A stretch of DNA of 64,000 bases, taken from positions 1,674,001-1,738,000 of the forward strand of contig NZ_CP083663.1 of NCBI RefSeq assembly GCF_020097815.1, in the 5' to 3' direction. Source of the stretch: Haloprofundus salinisoli. Lineage in GTDB: Archaea > Halobacteriota > Halobacteria > Halobacteriales > Haloferacaceae. The notes beneath the pieces are model-generated. The model ran no database searches, was not told the DNA's origin, and was given only the letters and a program-made list of their open reading frames with translations. Positions 8,589 to 17,364 of the stretch are shown in pieces. Numbering within the stretch: position 1 is the stretch's first letter; the number at the start of each line of letters is the position of its first letter. The translations under genes and the position numbers were made by a program.

Positions 8589-9304
8589 CGCTGGGACCAG
8601 TACGTCGGTTCGGTACCCTCACCGGCGGGGACGATGTCGGTTCCCCCGTGGTCGCCGCGGAGCACCGCGCGTTCGAGTCGCTGCGGCTCGGTCCCGTCGA
8701 GGACGATGGTTCGCATTCCCGCGCGTTCGATGAGCTTCGCCGCCAGCAGGTCGACGGGTGCGGAGGACCCGGCGTCGGTGCTCATCGGGGCGATAACTTT
8801 CACCAACTCTTCGGGCGTGAGCTCCTCGAACTTCTCCGCTCCGTCGTCGCTGCGCGGGTCGGCGCTGTAGACGCCGTCGACGCTCGTCGCGTAGACGAGC
8901 AGGTCCGCGTCGACGTACTCGGCGAGCGCCGCGGCCACCGCGTCGGTGGTCTGGCCGGGAACGACGCCGCCCATCACGGAGATGTCGCCGCGACGGATGG
9001 CCTCGCCCGCGTCCTCGTAGCTGTGCGCCGGAGCGGGGTTGACGCCCGCGCCGAGGCCGGCGATGAGCAGACGGGCGTTGATGCGCGTCACGTCGATGCC
9101 GATCTGGTCCAACTGGACCTCGTTCGCGCCGAGGCCGCGTGCGGCGTTGATGTACTCGCGAGCGACCCCGCCGCCGCCGACGACGGTGCCGAGCTCGCAG
9201 CCTTCGCGGGCGAGTGACTCGATTGCGGCGGCGTGTGCTTCGACCCGACGGGCGTCGAGCTCCGGCGCGAGAACGCTCCCGCCGATAGAAATGACGACTC
9301 TCAT
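8585..9304 (-). CDS. pyrH: Uridylate kinase (UMP kinase)
   Basis: This 239-residue amino-acid-kinase-fold enzyme phosphorylates UMP to UDP. Visible motifs are 'VVISIGGSVLAPEL' at the N-terminus, the glycine run 'VVGGGGVAREY' near residue 40, 'DQIGIDVTRINA' and 'YATSVDGVYSADPR' near residue 155, all of the archaeal PyrH type. Length fits the archaeal family. It is the first gene of a pyrH-lysS pair. The region before its start contains a TTAAG-rich stretch that may include the promoter. Confidence 0.96.
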   Translation of the reverse strand: MRVVISIGGSVLAPELDARRVEAHAAAIESLAREGCELGTVVGGGGVAREYINAARGLGANEVQLDQIGIDVTRINARLLIAGLGAGVNPAPAHSYEDAGEAIRRGDISVMGGVVPGQTTDAVAAALAEYVDADLLVYATSVDGVYSADPRSDDGAEKFEELTPEELVKVIAPMSTDAGSSAPVDLLAAKLIERAGMRTIVLDGTEPQRLERAVLRGDHGGTDIVPAGEGTEPTYWSQR

Positions 9305-9462
9305 TGCAATCGGATTGCTGGGATTCGGTCTTAAGGGTTATCAACTCCGCCACGTTCCGCGGTGCGAGAGCACCTGTCTCGGCTACCGGCGGCGACGCGT
9401 GGAGCGTGCCGCCGACACCTCCTGAGCAACACTAAAGCCGTTCGGTCCCCCGTCTTCCGGGT

Positions 9463-10260
9463 ATGCGCACACTCTGCGTCGTCGGTCCGGACGCAACGAC
9501 GCTCACCGAGCGGCTCGCCGCGCGACTCGACGGACGCGTCGCGACGGTCGAACGGCTCCCCGACGGCAGCGACCCCGCGCCCGATTCGGCGGCGTCGTAC
9601 GGCCTCTCTGACGACGGCATCTGGGTCGGCGCGGGCCGCGACCGCTCGCGCGACGAACTGCTCGACCACCTCGCCGCGTCGTACGACTTCGCGCTCCTCG
9701 CCGGGTTCGAGTCGTCCCGTCTGCCGACGGCAGTTCTCGGCGACGATTCGGCGTCGGGAGACGATTCGCGCGATACGCTCCTCTCGGCACCCTCGGTCGA
9801 CGACGTCGACGTCGACGACCTCTGCACCCGCATCGAGGCGCTCGAACCGTACGTCACGCTGGAGTCGCTGGTCGAGCGAGTCAAGCAGGATCCGCGCGCC
9901 GAGCGCGCCGGCGCGATTGCGACCTTCACGGGCCGTGTTCGAGCGAAAGACGGAGACGGCGACCCGCGGACGACGCGGCTGACGTTCGAGAAGTACGAGG
10001 GCGTCGCCGAGGAGCGCCTCGCGGAGATCAGACGCGACATCGAATCACGCGGCGGCGTCGAGCGCGTGCTCATGCACCACCGCACCGGCGTCATAGAGGA
10101 CGGCGAGGACATCGTCTTCGTCGTCGTCCTCGCTGGCCACCGAACCGAGGCGTTCCGCGCCGTCGAAGACGGCATCAACCGCCTGAAAGACGAGGTCCCC
10201 ATCTTCAAGAAGGAGACCACCGTCGAGTCGGACTTCTGGGTTCACGACAGATCGTCGTGA
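9463..10260 (+). CDS. moaE: Molybdopterin synthase catalytic subunit MoaE with MobB-like N-terminal extension
   Basis: Residues about 115-262 are a complete MoaE domain: 'RAGAIATFTGRVRAKDGDGD' and 'ERVLMHHRTGVIEDGEDIVFVVVLAGHR' then 'VPIFKKETT' with the conserved Lys residues. MoaE together with thiocarboxylated MoaD inserts sulfur into precursor Z in molybdenum cofactor synthesis. The first 100 residues resemble the MobB GTP-binding protein found fused in haloarchaea, but the P-loop position reads GPDATTLTERLA, lacking the Gly-Lys-Thr needed for nucleotide binding, so that half is probably degenerate. No other moa gene is nearby. Confidence 0.9.
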   Translation: MRTLCVVGPDATTLTERLAARLDGRVATVERLPDGSDPAPDSAASYGLSDDGIWVGAGRDRSRDELLDHLAASYDFALLAGFESSRLPTAVLGDDSASGDDSRDTLLSAPSVDDVDVDDLCTRIEALEPYVTLESLVERVKQDPRAERAGAIATFTGRVRAKDGDGDPRTTRLTFEKYEGVAEERLAEIRRDIESRGGVERVLMHHRTGVIEDGEDIVFVVVLAGHRTEAFRAVEDGINRLKDEVPIFKKETTVESDFWVHDRSS

Positions 10261-10560
10261 CTTTCGCGTCGAGGCAACATTCTCCTCGTCGAACCACTGT
10301 TTCTGAGCGGTTGGGAACGCTGAAACCGGAAATTGTTGCCCTGAAACGGTCAAGGAACCAGATATTGAGGCGGTTCGTTTTATCTAAATTCCTTGAGGAT
10401 AAATGTCTCAGATAGATTTGTAAAAGTTCTACGGCGCAGAAAAAACGTCGTGAAACGAATCATTTGCGTCGCTTCAGCCTGAAAGAGGCCGAACTGTGGC
10501 TAACGTTCCTGCCTTTATAACATCTCCACCGGCGATGTGGGAAACGAGGTCAGAACAAAA
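10261..10560. other. AT-richer intergenic region after moaE
   Basis: About 300 nt without a convincing gene. It is clearly richer in A and T than the flanking genes (runs such as AAAAAACG and GTTTTATC near 10377). The right end carries the promoter of the DUF7123-like gene. I see no inverted repeat long enough to propose an RNA and only mini-ORFs of a few codons. Confidence 0.5.
10514..10520 (+). promoter_or_regulatory. TATA box of the DUF7123-like gene
   Basis: TTTATAA lies 41 nt before the ATG at 10561. A start site about 25 nt downstream would leave a leader of roughly 15-20 nt that contains GAGGT at 10546-10550, a ribosome-binding site spaced 10 nt from the ATG. This gene therefore probably has a leader, unlike many neighbours. 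Confidence 0.6.
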
Positions 10561-10809
10561 ATGAGCGCAACAGCGAACCCCTCCACCGACGGACGCTCGA
10601 AGGAAACCCGACTAAAGCAGTACCTCGTCGAGAAAGCCCAAGACGGGGAACTGTACTTCAAGGGCAAGTTCATCGCGGACGAGGTCGGTCTCTCGCCTAA
10701 AGAGATCGGCGCGCTGATGGTGAAGCTCCGTGACTCCACCCACGAACTCACCATCGAGAAGTGGTCGTACACGAGCGCGACCACGTGGCGCGTCGCCCCC
10801 ACCTCGTAA
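10561..10809 (+). CDS. DUF7123-like small HTH protein
   Basis: An 82-residue protein with the layout Lys/Arg-rich N-terminus, helix 'ETRLKQYLVEKAQDGELYFKGKFIADEVGLSPKEIGALM' split as two helices of a helix-turn-helix, and a C-terminal strand pair ending 'ATTWRVAPTS'. Similar small haloarchaeal proteins are classed as DUF7123. The ATG at 10561 is chosen over the in-frame ATG at 10537 because the GAGGT site and TATA box fit it. DNA binding is inferred from the fold. It stands alone between moaE and a site-2 protease. Confidence 0.75.
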   Translation: MSATANPSTDGRSKETRLKQYLVEKAQDGELYFKGKFIADEVGLSPKEIGALMVKLRDSTHELTIEKWSYTSATTWRVAPTS

Positions 10810-11007
10810 GCAAAACAACTCGGTCCCCGCGCGACTTGTCTCGGTGACGGTCCCCGCCTTCCGGCTCCACTCGCGAACCATGCAACCTCTCGTCTCCGGG
10901 CGACGACAACCTGTTTTCTCCAGTTCCGTTGACGACACACACCGCGTCTCCGAGCGTCGTCGACACCCACCTGCGGCGTCGGGCGGCCGGCGCACGCCGA
11001 CACCGGA

Positions 11008-11013
11008 TTTATA
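11008..11013 (+). promoter_or_regulatory. TATA box before site-2 protease gene
   Basis: TTTATA followed by CCCC lies 28-34 nt before the ATG at 11042, the spacing of a leaderless haloarchaeal transcript. Confidence 0.6.
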
Positions 11014-11041
11014 CCCCTCTGTGCGGTAGACGTAGTATCAG

Positions 11042-12202
11042 ATGGACGAGGCCGACAGCCCTCCGTACGGCCCCGCGGCCGCCCCCGCAGACGGTCCCTC
11101 GCTCGAACAACTCGACTCGGTGTTCTACGTTCGTGAGGTACGTACGGACGACGACCGACTACTGTACTACGGCGAGTCGCTCGTCTCGCGTCGCTCACTG
11201 CTCGAAGAGGCGTGGCCCTCGTTTCGGCAAGCGGGGTACGACGTTCGTCTCGCACGGACGAACGACGGACTCGACGTACTCGTCGCCGAACCGCTGTCCG
11301 TCGGCGTCGACGGCGTGCCCTGGAAGAATCTGCTCCTGTTCGTCGCCACCGTCGCCTCGACGCTGTTCGTCGGCGCGTACGCGTGGTACTACATCCCGAT
11401 AAGCCAGATTCAGGAGAATCCGCTGGTCGCGCTCGAAGCGTGGCCCTTCACCGCCGCCGTGCTCGGCGTCCTCTGCGCGCACGAACTCGGCCACTACGTG
11501 ATGGGTCGCTACCACGGCGTCGACGTCTCGCTGCCGTATCTCATCCCGTTTATCTTCCCCTTCGGGACGATGGGGGCTATCATCCGAATGCGCGGGCAGA
11601 TGCCCGACCGAAAGGCGCTTTTCGACATCGGCGTCGCGGGACCGCTCGCCGGGTTGGCGGCGACGGTTCTCGTCACCGCTATCGGCCTGTCGCTCGAACC
11701 GATTACGATACCCGAGCGCGTCTTCGTCGGGAGCACCGAGGTCATCCAGTTCAACAATCCGTTGCTGTTGGACCTCATCGCGACGCTTCTCGGCCAACCG
11801 AGCGACTACAGCTACCCACAGACGGTGAACCCCGTCATCATCGGCGGCTGGGTCGGGATGTTCTTCACCGTGTTGAACCTGCTGCCGGTCGGCCAACTCG
11901 ACGGTGGCCACATGGTTCGGGCGATGCTCGGTCGGCGACAGGAGACGGTGGCGACGCTCGTTCCTTTGGGCCTGTTCGGCCTCGCGGGCTACCTCTACTA
12001 CGTCCGCGACCTGGGCCTGCAAGAGTCGGTCGGACTCTGGGCCTTCTGGGGTCTGTTCTCGCTGTTCATCGCCATCAACGGCCCCGCCCACCCCATCGAC
12101 GAATCCGGCATCGGCTGGAAGCGCCAACTCGTCGGCGTGTTCACGTTCGCGCTCGGCCTGCTGTGCTTCATGCTGGTGCCGATTCAGCTGATGGGCGCCT
12201 GA
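11042..12202 (+). CDS. Site-2 protease family M50 metalloprotease
   Basis: The 386-residue protein has a soluble N-terminal domain (about 1-90) and then six or more transmembrane helices. The zinc motif HELGH is at 147-151 and the second ligand motif QLDGGH at 285-290, so the active site is complete. Unlike the larger relative at 4171-5958 it has no PDZ domain; the soluble N-terminal region may serve as the sensor instead. It resembles the plant EGY/haloarchaeal M50 subgroup. It is monocistronic and converges on thiL, 23 nt away. Confidence 0.88.
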   Translation: MDEADSPPYGPAAAPADGPSLEQLDSVFYVREVRTDDDRLLYYGESLVSRRSLLEEAWPSFRQAGYDVRLARTNDGLDVLVAEPLSVGVDGVPWKNLLLFVATVASTLFVGAYAWYYIPISQIQENPLVALEAWPFTAAVLGVLCAHELGHYVMGRYHGVDVSLPYLIPFIFPFGTMGAIIRMRGQMPDRKALFDIGVAGPLAGLAATVLVTAIGLSLEPITIPERVFVGSTEVIQFNNPLLLDLIATLLGQPSDYSYPQTVNPVIIGGWVGMFFTVLNLLPVGQLDGGHMVRAMLGRRQETVATLVPLGLFGLAGYLYYVRDLGLQESVGLWAFWGLFSLFIAINGPAHPIDESGIGWKRQLVGVFTFALGLLCFMLVPIQLMGA

Positions 12203-12225
12203 GAATCGAGACGGGTCCGGCGGCG

Positions 12226-13107
12226 CTACGCCGAGTGGGTGTACCCGCGGTCCGGAAGCGGCTCGCCGTCGAGCGTTACGCCCGCACCCGACTCGGCGAC
12301 GCGTCCGATGCGGGTAATCGGCGTCACTGAAGCCGCCGCCGCCCGTTCGAGCGCGGATTCGGGGAGCGTGAACACCAGCTCGAAGTCCTCGCCGAAGTGC
12401 AGCGCCGACTCCCAGTAGTCGCTCTCGCCGTCGGTCACGTCGGAGACGGCGGCGTCGACCGGAATCCGCGCGGAGTCGACGGAGAGGCCGCAGTCGCTCG
12501 CCTCCGCCAGTTGGTGGACCGACCGCGCGAGGCCGTCGCTGGAGTCCATCATCGCCGTCGCGTAGCCGGCGAGTTCCACGCCCGCGGCGACTCGCGGTTC
12601 GAACCTGAAGCGGTCGTTACCCCGCTCCGCGTCGCCGCGTTCGAAGTAGCGAAGCGCGGCCGCCGACCGCCCGAGCGTGCCGGTCACACAGAGCAGGTCG
12701 CCGGGGTTCGCGCCGGACCGGAGCACCGGGTCGTCCGTTCGGCCGATGGCCGTCGTCGCCGTCGTGAACTCGTCGTGCGTGTCGAGGTCGCCGCCGACGT
12801 ACTCGGCACCGACGAGTTCGCAGACGTCGCGGGCACCGCGGACGAACGCACTCAGTTCGTCCGCGTCGAACGTGGGTGCGGCGTACGCGGCGACGGCCGC
12901 CACGGCGTCCGCGCCCATCGCGGCGACGTCCGAGAGCGACGCGCCGACGGACCGCCACCCGGCGGTGTAGCGCGTCGTTCCGGCCGGGAAGTCCGTCGTT
13001 TCGTGGAGCATGTCGGTCGTGACGACCAGTTCGTCGACGACCGCGGCGTCGTCACCGGCCGCCGGGAGTTCCGCAGCCAACGTTCGAAGCGCTGTCCGCT
13101 CGTCCAT
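12226..13107 (-). CDS. thiL: Thiamine-monophosphate kinase
   Basis: The 293-residue enzyme converts thiamine phosphate to the diphosphate coenzyme. It has the AIR-synthase/PurM-like fold of ThiL: 'AAGDDAAVVD' near the start, 'TTDMLHETTDFP' with metal-binding Asp, 'VGASLSDVAAMGA', 'GGDLDTHDEF' and 'MDSSDGLARSVHQLA'. The N-terminus lacks the usual 'GEF' helix extension seen in bacteria but matches archaeal length. It is a single gene here; no TPP riboswitch-like sequence is evident upstream. Confidence 0.93.
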   Translation of the reverse strand: MDERTALRTLAAELPAAGDDAAVVDELVVTTDMLHETTDFPAGTTRYTAGWRSVGASLSDVAAMGADAVAAVAAYAAPTFDADELSAFVRGARDVCELVGAEYVGGDLDTHDEFTTATTAIGRTDDPVLRSGANPGDLLCVTGTLGRSAAALRYFERGDAERGNDRFRFEPRVAAGVELAGYATAMMDSSDGLARSVHQLAEASDCGLSVDSARIPVDAAVSDVTDGESDYWESALHFGEDFELVFTLPESALERAAAASVTPITRIGRVAESGAGVTLDGEPLPDRGYTHSA

Positions 13108-13280
13108 GTTCGGCCTTTCGTCGTCGGTGCGAAAAATCCACCGAGGCGTCCGGCGTCACGCACCCGTGAGAGTCAGCCGCACAGTATCACGGCTACCAAA
13201 CCCGAAGAGAGGCGTAGGCTATCGCTACCGCTGCTGTCGATTCCGGTGGCTTAATGCCGTCTGTTGACGTTCGGGGTGAT

Positions 13281-14306
13281 ATGTCCAGGGAGAACCTCCG
13301 AGCCACCGTGCTCGGCTTCGCCGGTGCGTTGGTGGTGTTCGCGGTTCTCTTCTCGTTCATCGGCGTCGACGACCTCGTCACTCAGTTGGAGAATGCCGAC
13401 ATCCGATTCGTCGCCCTCGTCATCGTCGCGACGCTCGGTTGGCTGTTCGCGTGGGGGCTGTCGCTTCGGACCGTCCTCTCGGTGCTCGGCGTGGAGATCT
13501 CGGCGCTGAAGTCGTTTCTCGTGTTCTCGGGGGCGATGTTCTCGAACAACATCACGCCGTTCGGACAGGCCGGCGGCGAGCCGGTGACGGCGCTGCTCAT
13601 CTCGCAGACCTCCGACGCCGAGTACGAGACCGGCCTCGCGGCCATCGCCAGCGTCGACACGCTCAACTTCGTCCCGTCGATAACGCTCGCGCTCGCGGGT
13701 GCTGTGTACTTCGCGACGGAGACGACACTCGGTCAGAACCTCGAACTGGCGGTCATCGGGGTCGTCGTCCTCGCAACGGTGATTCCGGGTCTCGTGTACG
13801 TCGGCTGGCAGCGACGGTACCAACTCGAACACAAAACCGTCAGCGTGCTCACGCCTCTTATCCGACGCGTCGCGGACTTCGTCCCGCGCGTCTCGAAACC
13901 GACCGCCGAGAGCATCGAAGGACGAATCAGTCGCTTCTTCACCGCTATCGAGCGCGTTGCGACGAACCCGCGCGGACTGCTGCTGGCCGTCTCGCTTTCG
14001 GCGGCCGGATGGCTCGCACAGATGCTCGGCCTCTGGCTGGCGTTTCACGCCGTCGGCACGCCCGTCTCGCCGTCGATTATGCTGTTCGTCGTCCCCATCG
14101 GCGCGATTGCGGGTGTGACCCCGCTCCCCGGCGGCGCGGGCGGCATCGAGAGCGTCCTCCTCGTCCTGCTGCTGGCGGCGACGGGCCCCGCGGTGACGGA
14201 GTCGGCGATTCTGGCGGCCATCGTCATCTACCGCGGGACGGTGTACTGGCTGCCGACGCTCATCGGCGGCGTCGTCGTCAGCGTTCTGGGTCTCAACGGC
14301 TCCTGA
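13281..14306 (+). CDS. Flippase-like (UPF0104/LPG synthase TM) membrane protein
   Basis: This 341-residue integral membrane protein has about eight transmembrane segments and the family signature 'FSNNITPFGQAGGEPVTALLI' near residue 90 with 'GVTPLPGGAGGIESV' near 290. The family includes the transmembrane half of lysyl-phosphatidylglycerol synthase and haloarchaeal proteins linked to lipid or glycan transfer such as the AglD C-terminal region. A substrate cannot be named. The ATG at 13281 is preferred because a TTAAT box lies about 28 nt upstream; an in-frame ATG at 13254 would overlap that box. Confidence 0.82.
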   Translation: MSRENLRATVLGFAGALVVFAVLFSFIGVDDLVTQLENADIRFVALVIVATLGWLFAWGLSLRTVLSVLGVEISALKSFLVFSGAMFSNNITPFGQAGGEPVTALLISQTSDAEYETGLAAIASVDTLNFVPSITLALAGAVYFATETTLGQNLELAVIGVVVLATVIPGLVYVGWQRRYQLEHKTVSVLTPLIRRVADFVPRVSKPTAESIEGRISRFFTAIERVATNPRGLLLAVSLSAAGWLAQMLGLWLAFHAVGTPVSPSIMLFVVPIGAIAGVTPLPGGAGGIESVLLVLLLAATGPAVTESAILAAIVIYRGTVYWLPTLIGGVVVSVLGLNGS

Positions 14307-14368
14307 TCGGCCGTCCGCGTCGGGTCGAGAAAGCCCGTCGGACGGGGCCGACGACGCCAATACGATGC

Positions 14369-14375
14369 TTTTAAA
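14369..14375 (+). promoter_or_regulatory. TATA box of rps19e
   Basis: TTTTAAA lies 25-31 nt before the ATG at 14400, so the transcript probably begins at or next to the start codon (leaderless). Confidence 0.65.
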
Positions 14376-14399
14376 CAGCGCTACACAGAACTCGTAGCC

Positions 14400-14855
14400 A
14401 TGGTAACCCTCTATGACGTTCCGGCGGACGACCTCATTCAGGAGGTCGCCGACCGACTCGAGGACCGCATCGAACAGCCCGACTGGATTCAGTTCGCCAA
14501 AACCGGCTCGAACCGAGAGCTTCCGCCGCAGAACGACGATTTCTGGTTCGTCCGCGCGGCCAGTATCCTCCGGAAACTCGCCACGAAAGGGCCGCTCGGC
14601 GTCGAACGGCTCGCCGTCGAGTACGGCGGCCGCAAGCGCGGCTCGACGCGCTACCGCGTCGCCAAGGCCCACACAGGCACCGGCAGCAAGAAGATCATCC
14701 GCGTCATCCTCCAGCAGCTCGAAGAAGAGGGTCTCGTCGAGAGCGCCGGCGGCGACGGTCGCCGCATCAGCGACGACGGCCGCGCGTTCCTCGACGACGC
14801 CGCCGCCTCGACCTTCGAGTCGCTCGACCGCCCGGAACTCGAACGCTACGCGTAG
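14400..14855 (+). CDS. rps19e: 30S ribosomal protein S19e
   Basis: The 151-residue protein matches archaeal/eukaryal S19e along its length: 'TLYDVPADDLIQEVADRLED' at the start, 'PDWIQFAKTGSNRELPPQNDDFWFVRAASILRKL' and 'GVERLAVEYGGRKRGSTRYRVAKAHTGTGSKKIIRVILQQLEEEGLVE'. It is needed for small-subunit maturation. It heads the rps19e-PDCD5-PP-loop cluster, a gene order common in archaea. Confidence 0.97.
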   Translation: MVTLYDVPADDLIQEVADRLEDRIEQPDWIQFAKTGSNRELPPQNDDFWFVRAASILRKLATKGPLGVERLAVEYGGRKRGSTRYRVAKAHTGTGSKKIIRVILQQLEEEGLVESAGGDGRRISDDGRAFLDDAAASTFESLDRPELERYA

Positions 14856-14942
14856 AGGCCACACACGCTTTTCCAGAGATTCGAGACCGCCAGCCGTCAG
14901 GCCGTCCGTAATCGTTTTCTGCCGCGCGCGAAAAGTTCGGGT

Positions 14943-15305
14943 ATGAGCGGAAATCCCGACGACGAACGGCTCGACGAACTCCGCCGAGAACGCCTGCAGG
15001 AGCTACAGGACCAAGCGGAAGGCCAGCAGCAACAGCAGGGCAACGAGGAAGCCCAGCAAGCCGCCGAGGAGCGCGCACAGGCGCAGAAGGACGCGCTACT
15101 GCGCCAGTATCTCACCGACGGCGCGCGACAACGGCTCAACGCCGTCCAGATGAGTAAACCCGAGTTCGCCGAGCAGGTCGAACAGCAGCTCGTCGCGCTC
15201 GCACAGAGCGGCCGCATCCAGTCGAAAATCGACGAGGAGCAGATGAAACAGCTGTTGAAGGAACTCCAGCCCGACAAGAAGCGCTTCAACATCCGCCGTC
15301 GCTGA
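14943..15305 (+). CDS. DNA-binding protein of the PDCD5 family
   Basis: The 120-residue protein has a Glu/Gln-rich N-terminal helix including a poly-Gln stretch at about 29-33 and the conserved C-terminal core '[41 protein letters not shown]' ending 'KKRFNIRRR'. That is the PDCD5/TFAR19 family, a three-helix bundle found in all archaea with reported DNA binding. It follows rps19e by 87 nt, and its stop overlaps the next start by 1 nt. Confidence 0.94.
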   Translation: MSGNPDDERLDELRRERLQELQDQAEGQQQQQGNEEAQQAAEERAQAQKDALLRQYLTDGARQRLNAVQMSKPEFAEQVEQQLVALAQSGRIQSKIDEEQMKQLLKELQPDKKRFNIRRR

Positions 15306-15898
15306 TGGAACTGGCCCTCCTGTACAGCGGCGGCAAGGATTCGACGCTCGCCGCGCTCACGCTCGATTCGTTCTACGAGGTGCGCCTCGTGACCGCACAC
15401 TTCGGGTTCACCGACGACTGGACGCACGCGAAGACGGCCGCGGAGACGCTCGGTTACCCGTTCGAGACGGTCGAACTCGACGAGGCCATCGCCGCCGACG
15501 CCGTCGAGCAGATGCACGCCGACGGCTACCCGCGAAACGGTATTCAACAGGTTCACGAAGCCGCGTTGGAAGCCGTCGCGGGGCTCGGGTACGACGCTAT
15601 CGCCGACGGGACGCGCCGCGACGACCGCGTGCCGACCATCTCACGCGCGCAGGCACAGAGCCTCGAAGACCGCTACGACGTCGACTACCTCGCGCCGCTG
15701 TCGGGGTTCGGTCGTCGGGCGGTCGACCGACTCGTCGAGGAGACGCTCGACATCGAAGTCGGTCCGAGCGAGACGGTACCGAAAGCCGATTACGAGGGCG
15801 AACTGCGGCAGTTGCTCGTCGAAACGCACGGTTCCGACGCGGTCGGAGAGGTCTTCCCCGAACACGAGCAGACGTACGTCCACGGGCTACTGGACTGA
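15305..15898 (+). CDS. PP-loop ATPase family protein (DUF7411-like)
   Basis: The 197-residue protein begins with the PP-loop motif SGGKDS at residues 9-14, followed by 'VTAHFGFTDDW', 'GYDAIADGTRRDDRVPTIS' and 'YLAPLSGFGRRAVDRLVEE'. This is the adenine-nucleotide alpha-hydrolase fold used by tRNA-modifying and asparagine-synthetase-type enzymes, in which ATP activates a substrate by adenylation. The family's exact substrate is not known. Its 1-nt overlap with the PDCD5 gene and position after a ribosomal protein suggest a translation or RNA-modification role, by inference. Confidence 0.85.
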   Translation: MELALLYSGGKDSTLAALTLDSFYEVRLVTAHFGFTDDWTHAKTAAETLGYPFETVELDEAIAADAVEQMHADGYPRNGIQQVHEAALEAVAGLGYDAIADGTRRDDRVPTISRAQAQSLEDRYDVDYLAPLSGFGRRAVDRLVEETLDIEVGPSETVPKADYEGELRQLLVETHGSDAVGEVFPEHEQTYVHGLLD

Positions 15899-15948
15899 AC
15901 GCGAGCGGGCTTTCTCCGGATCGGTCTGGTCGCTCGCGCTGCTTCGCC

Positions 15949-16110
15949 CTACTTCGTCTCTATATCCGCTCGAATCCGCTCCTCGCCGACGTCGAGGTCG
16001 GGGTGGTGTTCCTCGTTGTGCTGGTGGGCCTCGTCGACGAGTTCGTCCTCGGTGTCGGCAGTGGTGTCGAACAGGCAGTCGCCGACGATGCAGCCGTATC
16101 CGTATGACAT
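15949..16110 (-). CDS. DUF1059 family small protein
   Basis: A 53-residue protein beginning MSYGYGCIVGDC with Cys7 and Cys12, and a C-terminal half with 'DEAHQHNEEHHPDL', giving a cluster of two Cys and several His that could bind a metal. This spacing and length fit the DUF1059 family, which has no known function. The true gene is the end of a longer open frame; the ATG at 16110 is the natural start. It converges on the PP-loop gene. Confidence 0.8.
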   Translation of the reverse strand: MSYGYGCIVGDCLFDTTADTEDELVDEAHQHNEEHHPDLDVGEERIRADIETK

Positions 16111-16233
16111 AACGGTTCGAGGTCGGAGCGCAGGTACGGAGAGCGTTCGGCCTGAATGTACCAGCATCCGGATCCAGAGCCCCGAGCAGTGGCAATCGAA
16201 CCGCTCATGTCGTCGTAGAGGCGAGCGGTAGCC

Positions 16234-17151
16234 GTGACCTCGGGAATCTCGTACTCGCTCGTCGCGGCCCTCGTTTGGGGAATCTACCTGTTCGTCCTCA
16301 AGCGGTACTTCGACGGGGTCCCCGGTTCGGTTCTCACCGTCCTCGTCAACGTGGCGGCTATCACCTGGTACGTTCCGGTGCTTCTCACGTCGGTTTCGCC
16401 CTCGGAGACGCCGTCGTTCGCGTCGCTCGGCGCCGAGGCGCTCGGTGTTCTCGTCGGAACCATCTGTATGACGGGAGCGGCGTTTCTCATCTTCCTCCGG
16501 GCGCTCGACGCGGGTGACGTCTCCTACGTCGCACCGATAAACAAGGTGGTTCCGGTGTTCGTCCTCCCGATCGAGATACTGCTGCTGCACGAGCGACTCG
16601 CTCCGATTCAGGTGCTCGGCGTCCTCGTGGCGACGCTGGCCGTCTACGTCGCCAACTATCGAGGTGGACGCTTGTCGGACCCGATCCGCGCCGCCTCGTC
16701 GTCGACTGCGGCGCAGCTCGCGCTGCTGAGTGCCGCTTGCTACGCCGTCAGCGACGTGGGAAAACGCGTCGCACTCCAAGAACTGAGCCTCCAGCCGCAG
16801 CTGTGGGTCGTCGTCCTCCTCGGCGGCGTCACCGTCGTCGTCCTCCCCTTTGCGGTCCGGTCGTGGTCCGACGGCGCGCTGACGCGGCGAACGCTCGGCG
16901 AACTCACCGTCGGCGGCTTCCTCGTCGCACTCGGTGAACACGTCACGTCGCTGGCGTTCGCGGCAGTGCCGGCGAGCATCGCCTCCCCCATCATCAACAC
17001 GCAGGCGGTGGTTGCTGTGGTGCTCGGCGGCGTTCTCCTCCGCGAAGAGTTCTTCGGGACGCGGCTCGTCGCCGCGGCGCTGGCGGTCTGCGGCGTCGGT
17101 CTCATCGCGCTCGACTCCGGAGCGCTCGGCGGCGTTGTCGGCTGGTTCTGA
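16234..17151 (+). CDS. EamA/DMT family transporter
   Basis: The 305-residue protein has ten hydrophobic segments arranged as two EamA repeats, the first opening 'SYSLVAALVWGIYLFVLKRYF' and the second 'AQLALLSAACYAVSDVGKRVA'. Conserved Pro and Asn positions near helix ends ('APINKVVPVF', 'ASPIINTQAV') match the drug/metabolite transporter superfamily. The substrate is unknown; many members export amino acids or metabolites. The start is a GTG at 16234, the only start that keeps the first helix intact. It is divergent from the DUF1059 gene. Confidence 0.88.
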   Translation: MTSGISYSLVAALVWGIYLFVLKRYFDGVPGSVLTVLVNVAAITWYVPVLLTSVSPSETPSFASLGAEALGVLVGTICMTGAAFLIFLRALDAGDVSYVAPINKVVPVFVLPIEILLLHERLAPIQVLGVLVATLAVYVANYRGGRLSDPIRAASSSTAAQLALLSAACYAVSDVGKRVALQELSLQPQLWVVVLLGGVTVVVLPFAVRSWSDGALTRRTLGELTVGGFLVALGEHVTSLAFAAVPASIASPIINTQAVVAVVLGGVLLREEFFGTRLVAAALAVCGVGLIALDSGALGGVVGWF

Positions 17152-17364
17152 GCGACTGATTTCGAACGGCTATTTCGAGTGGCTGGCAGGCGACCCGATT
17201 TCGGTTTCGCGAGCGGCGCGTCGCACACCCGCCTCGGCCGCCTTGCGTCGGGTCGTTAGCGCACCCGCGGAAGTGGCTTCGTCACCACAGTTGAACGTTC
17301 ACCTCCGGAACTACTCGCCGTCGAAAGGACAGCCTTCAAGCGACCGCTCCGCAAACCACCGTGC

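Noticed and set aside
7101-8870. 589-codon ORF opposite lysS and pyrH
   Set aside because: It spans two well-defined genes in antisense and its product has no recognisable domain.
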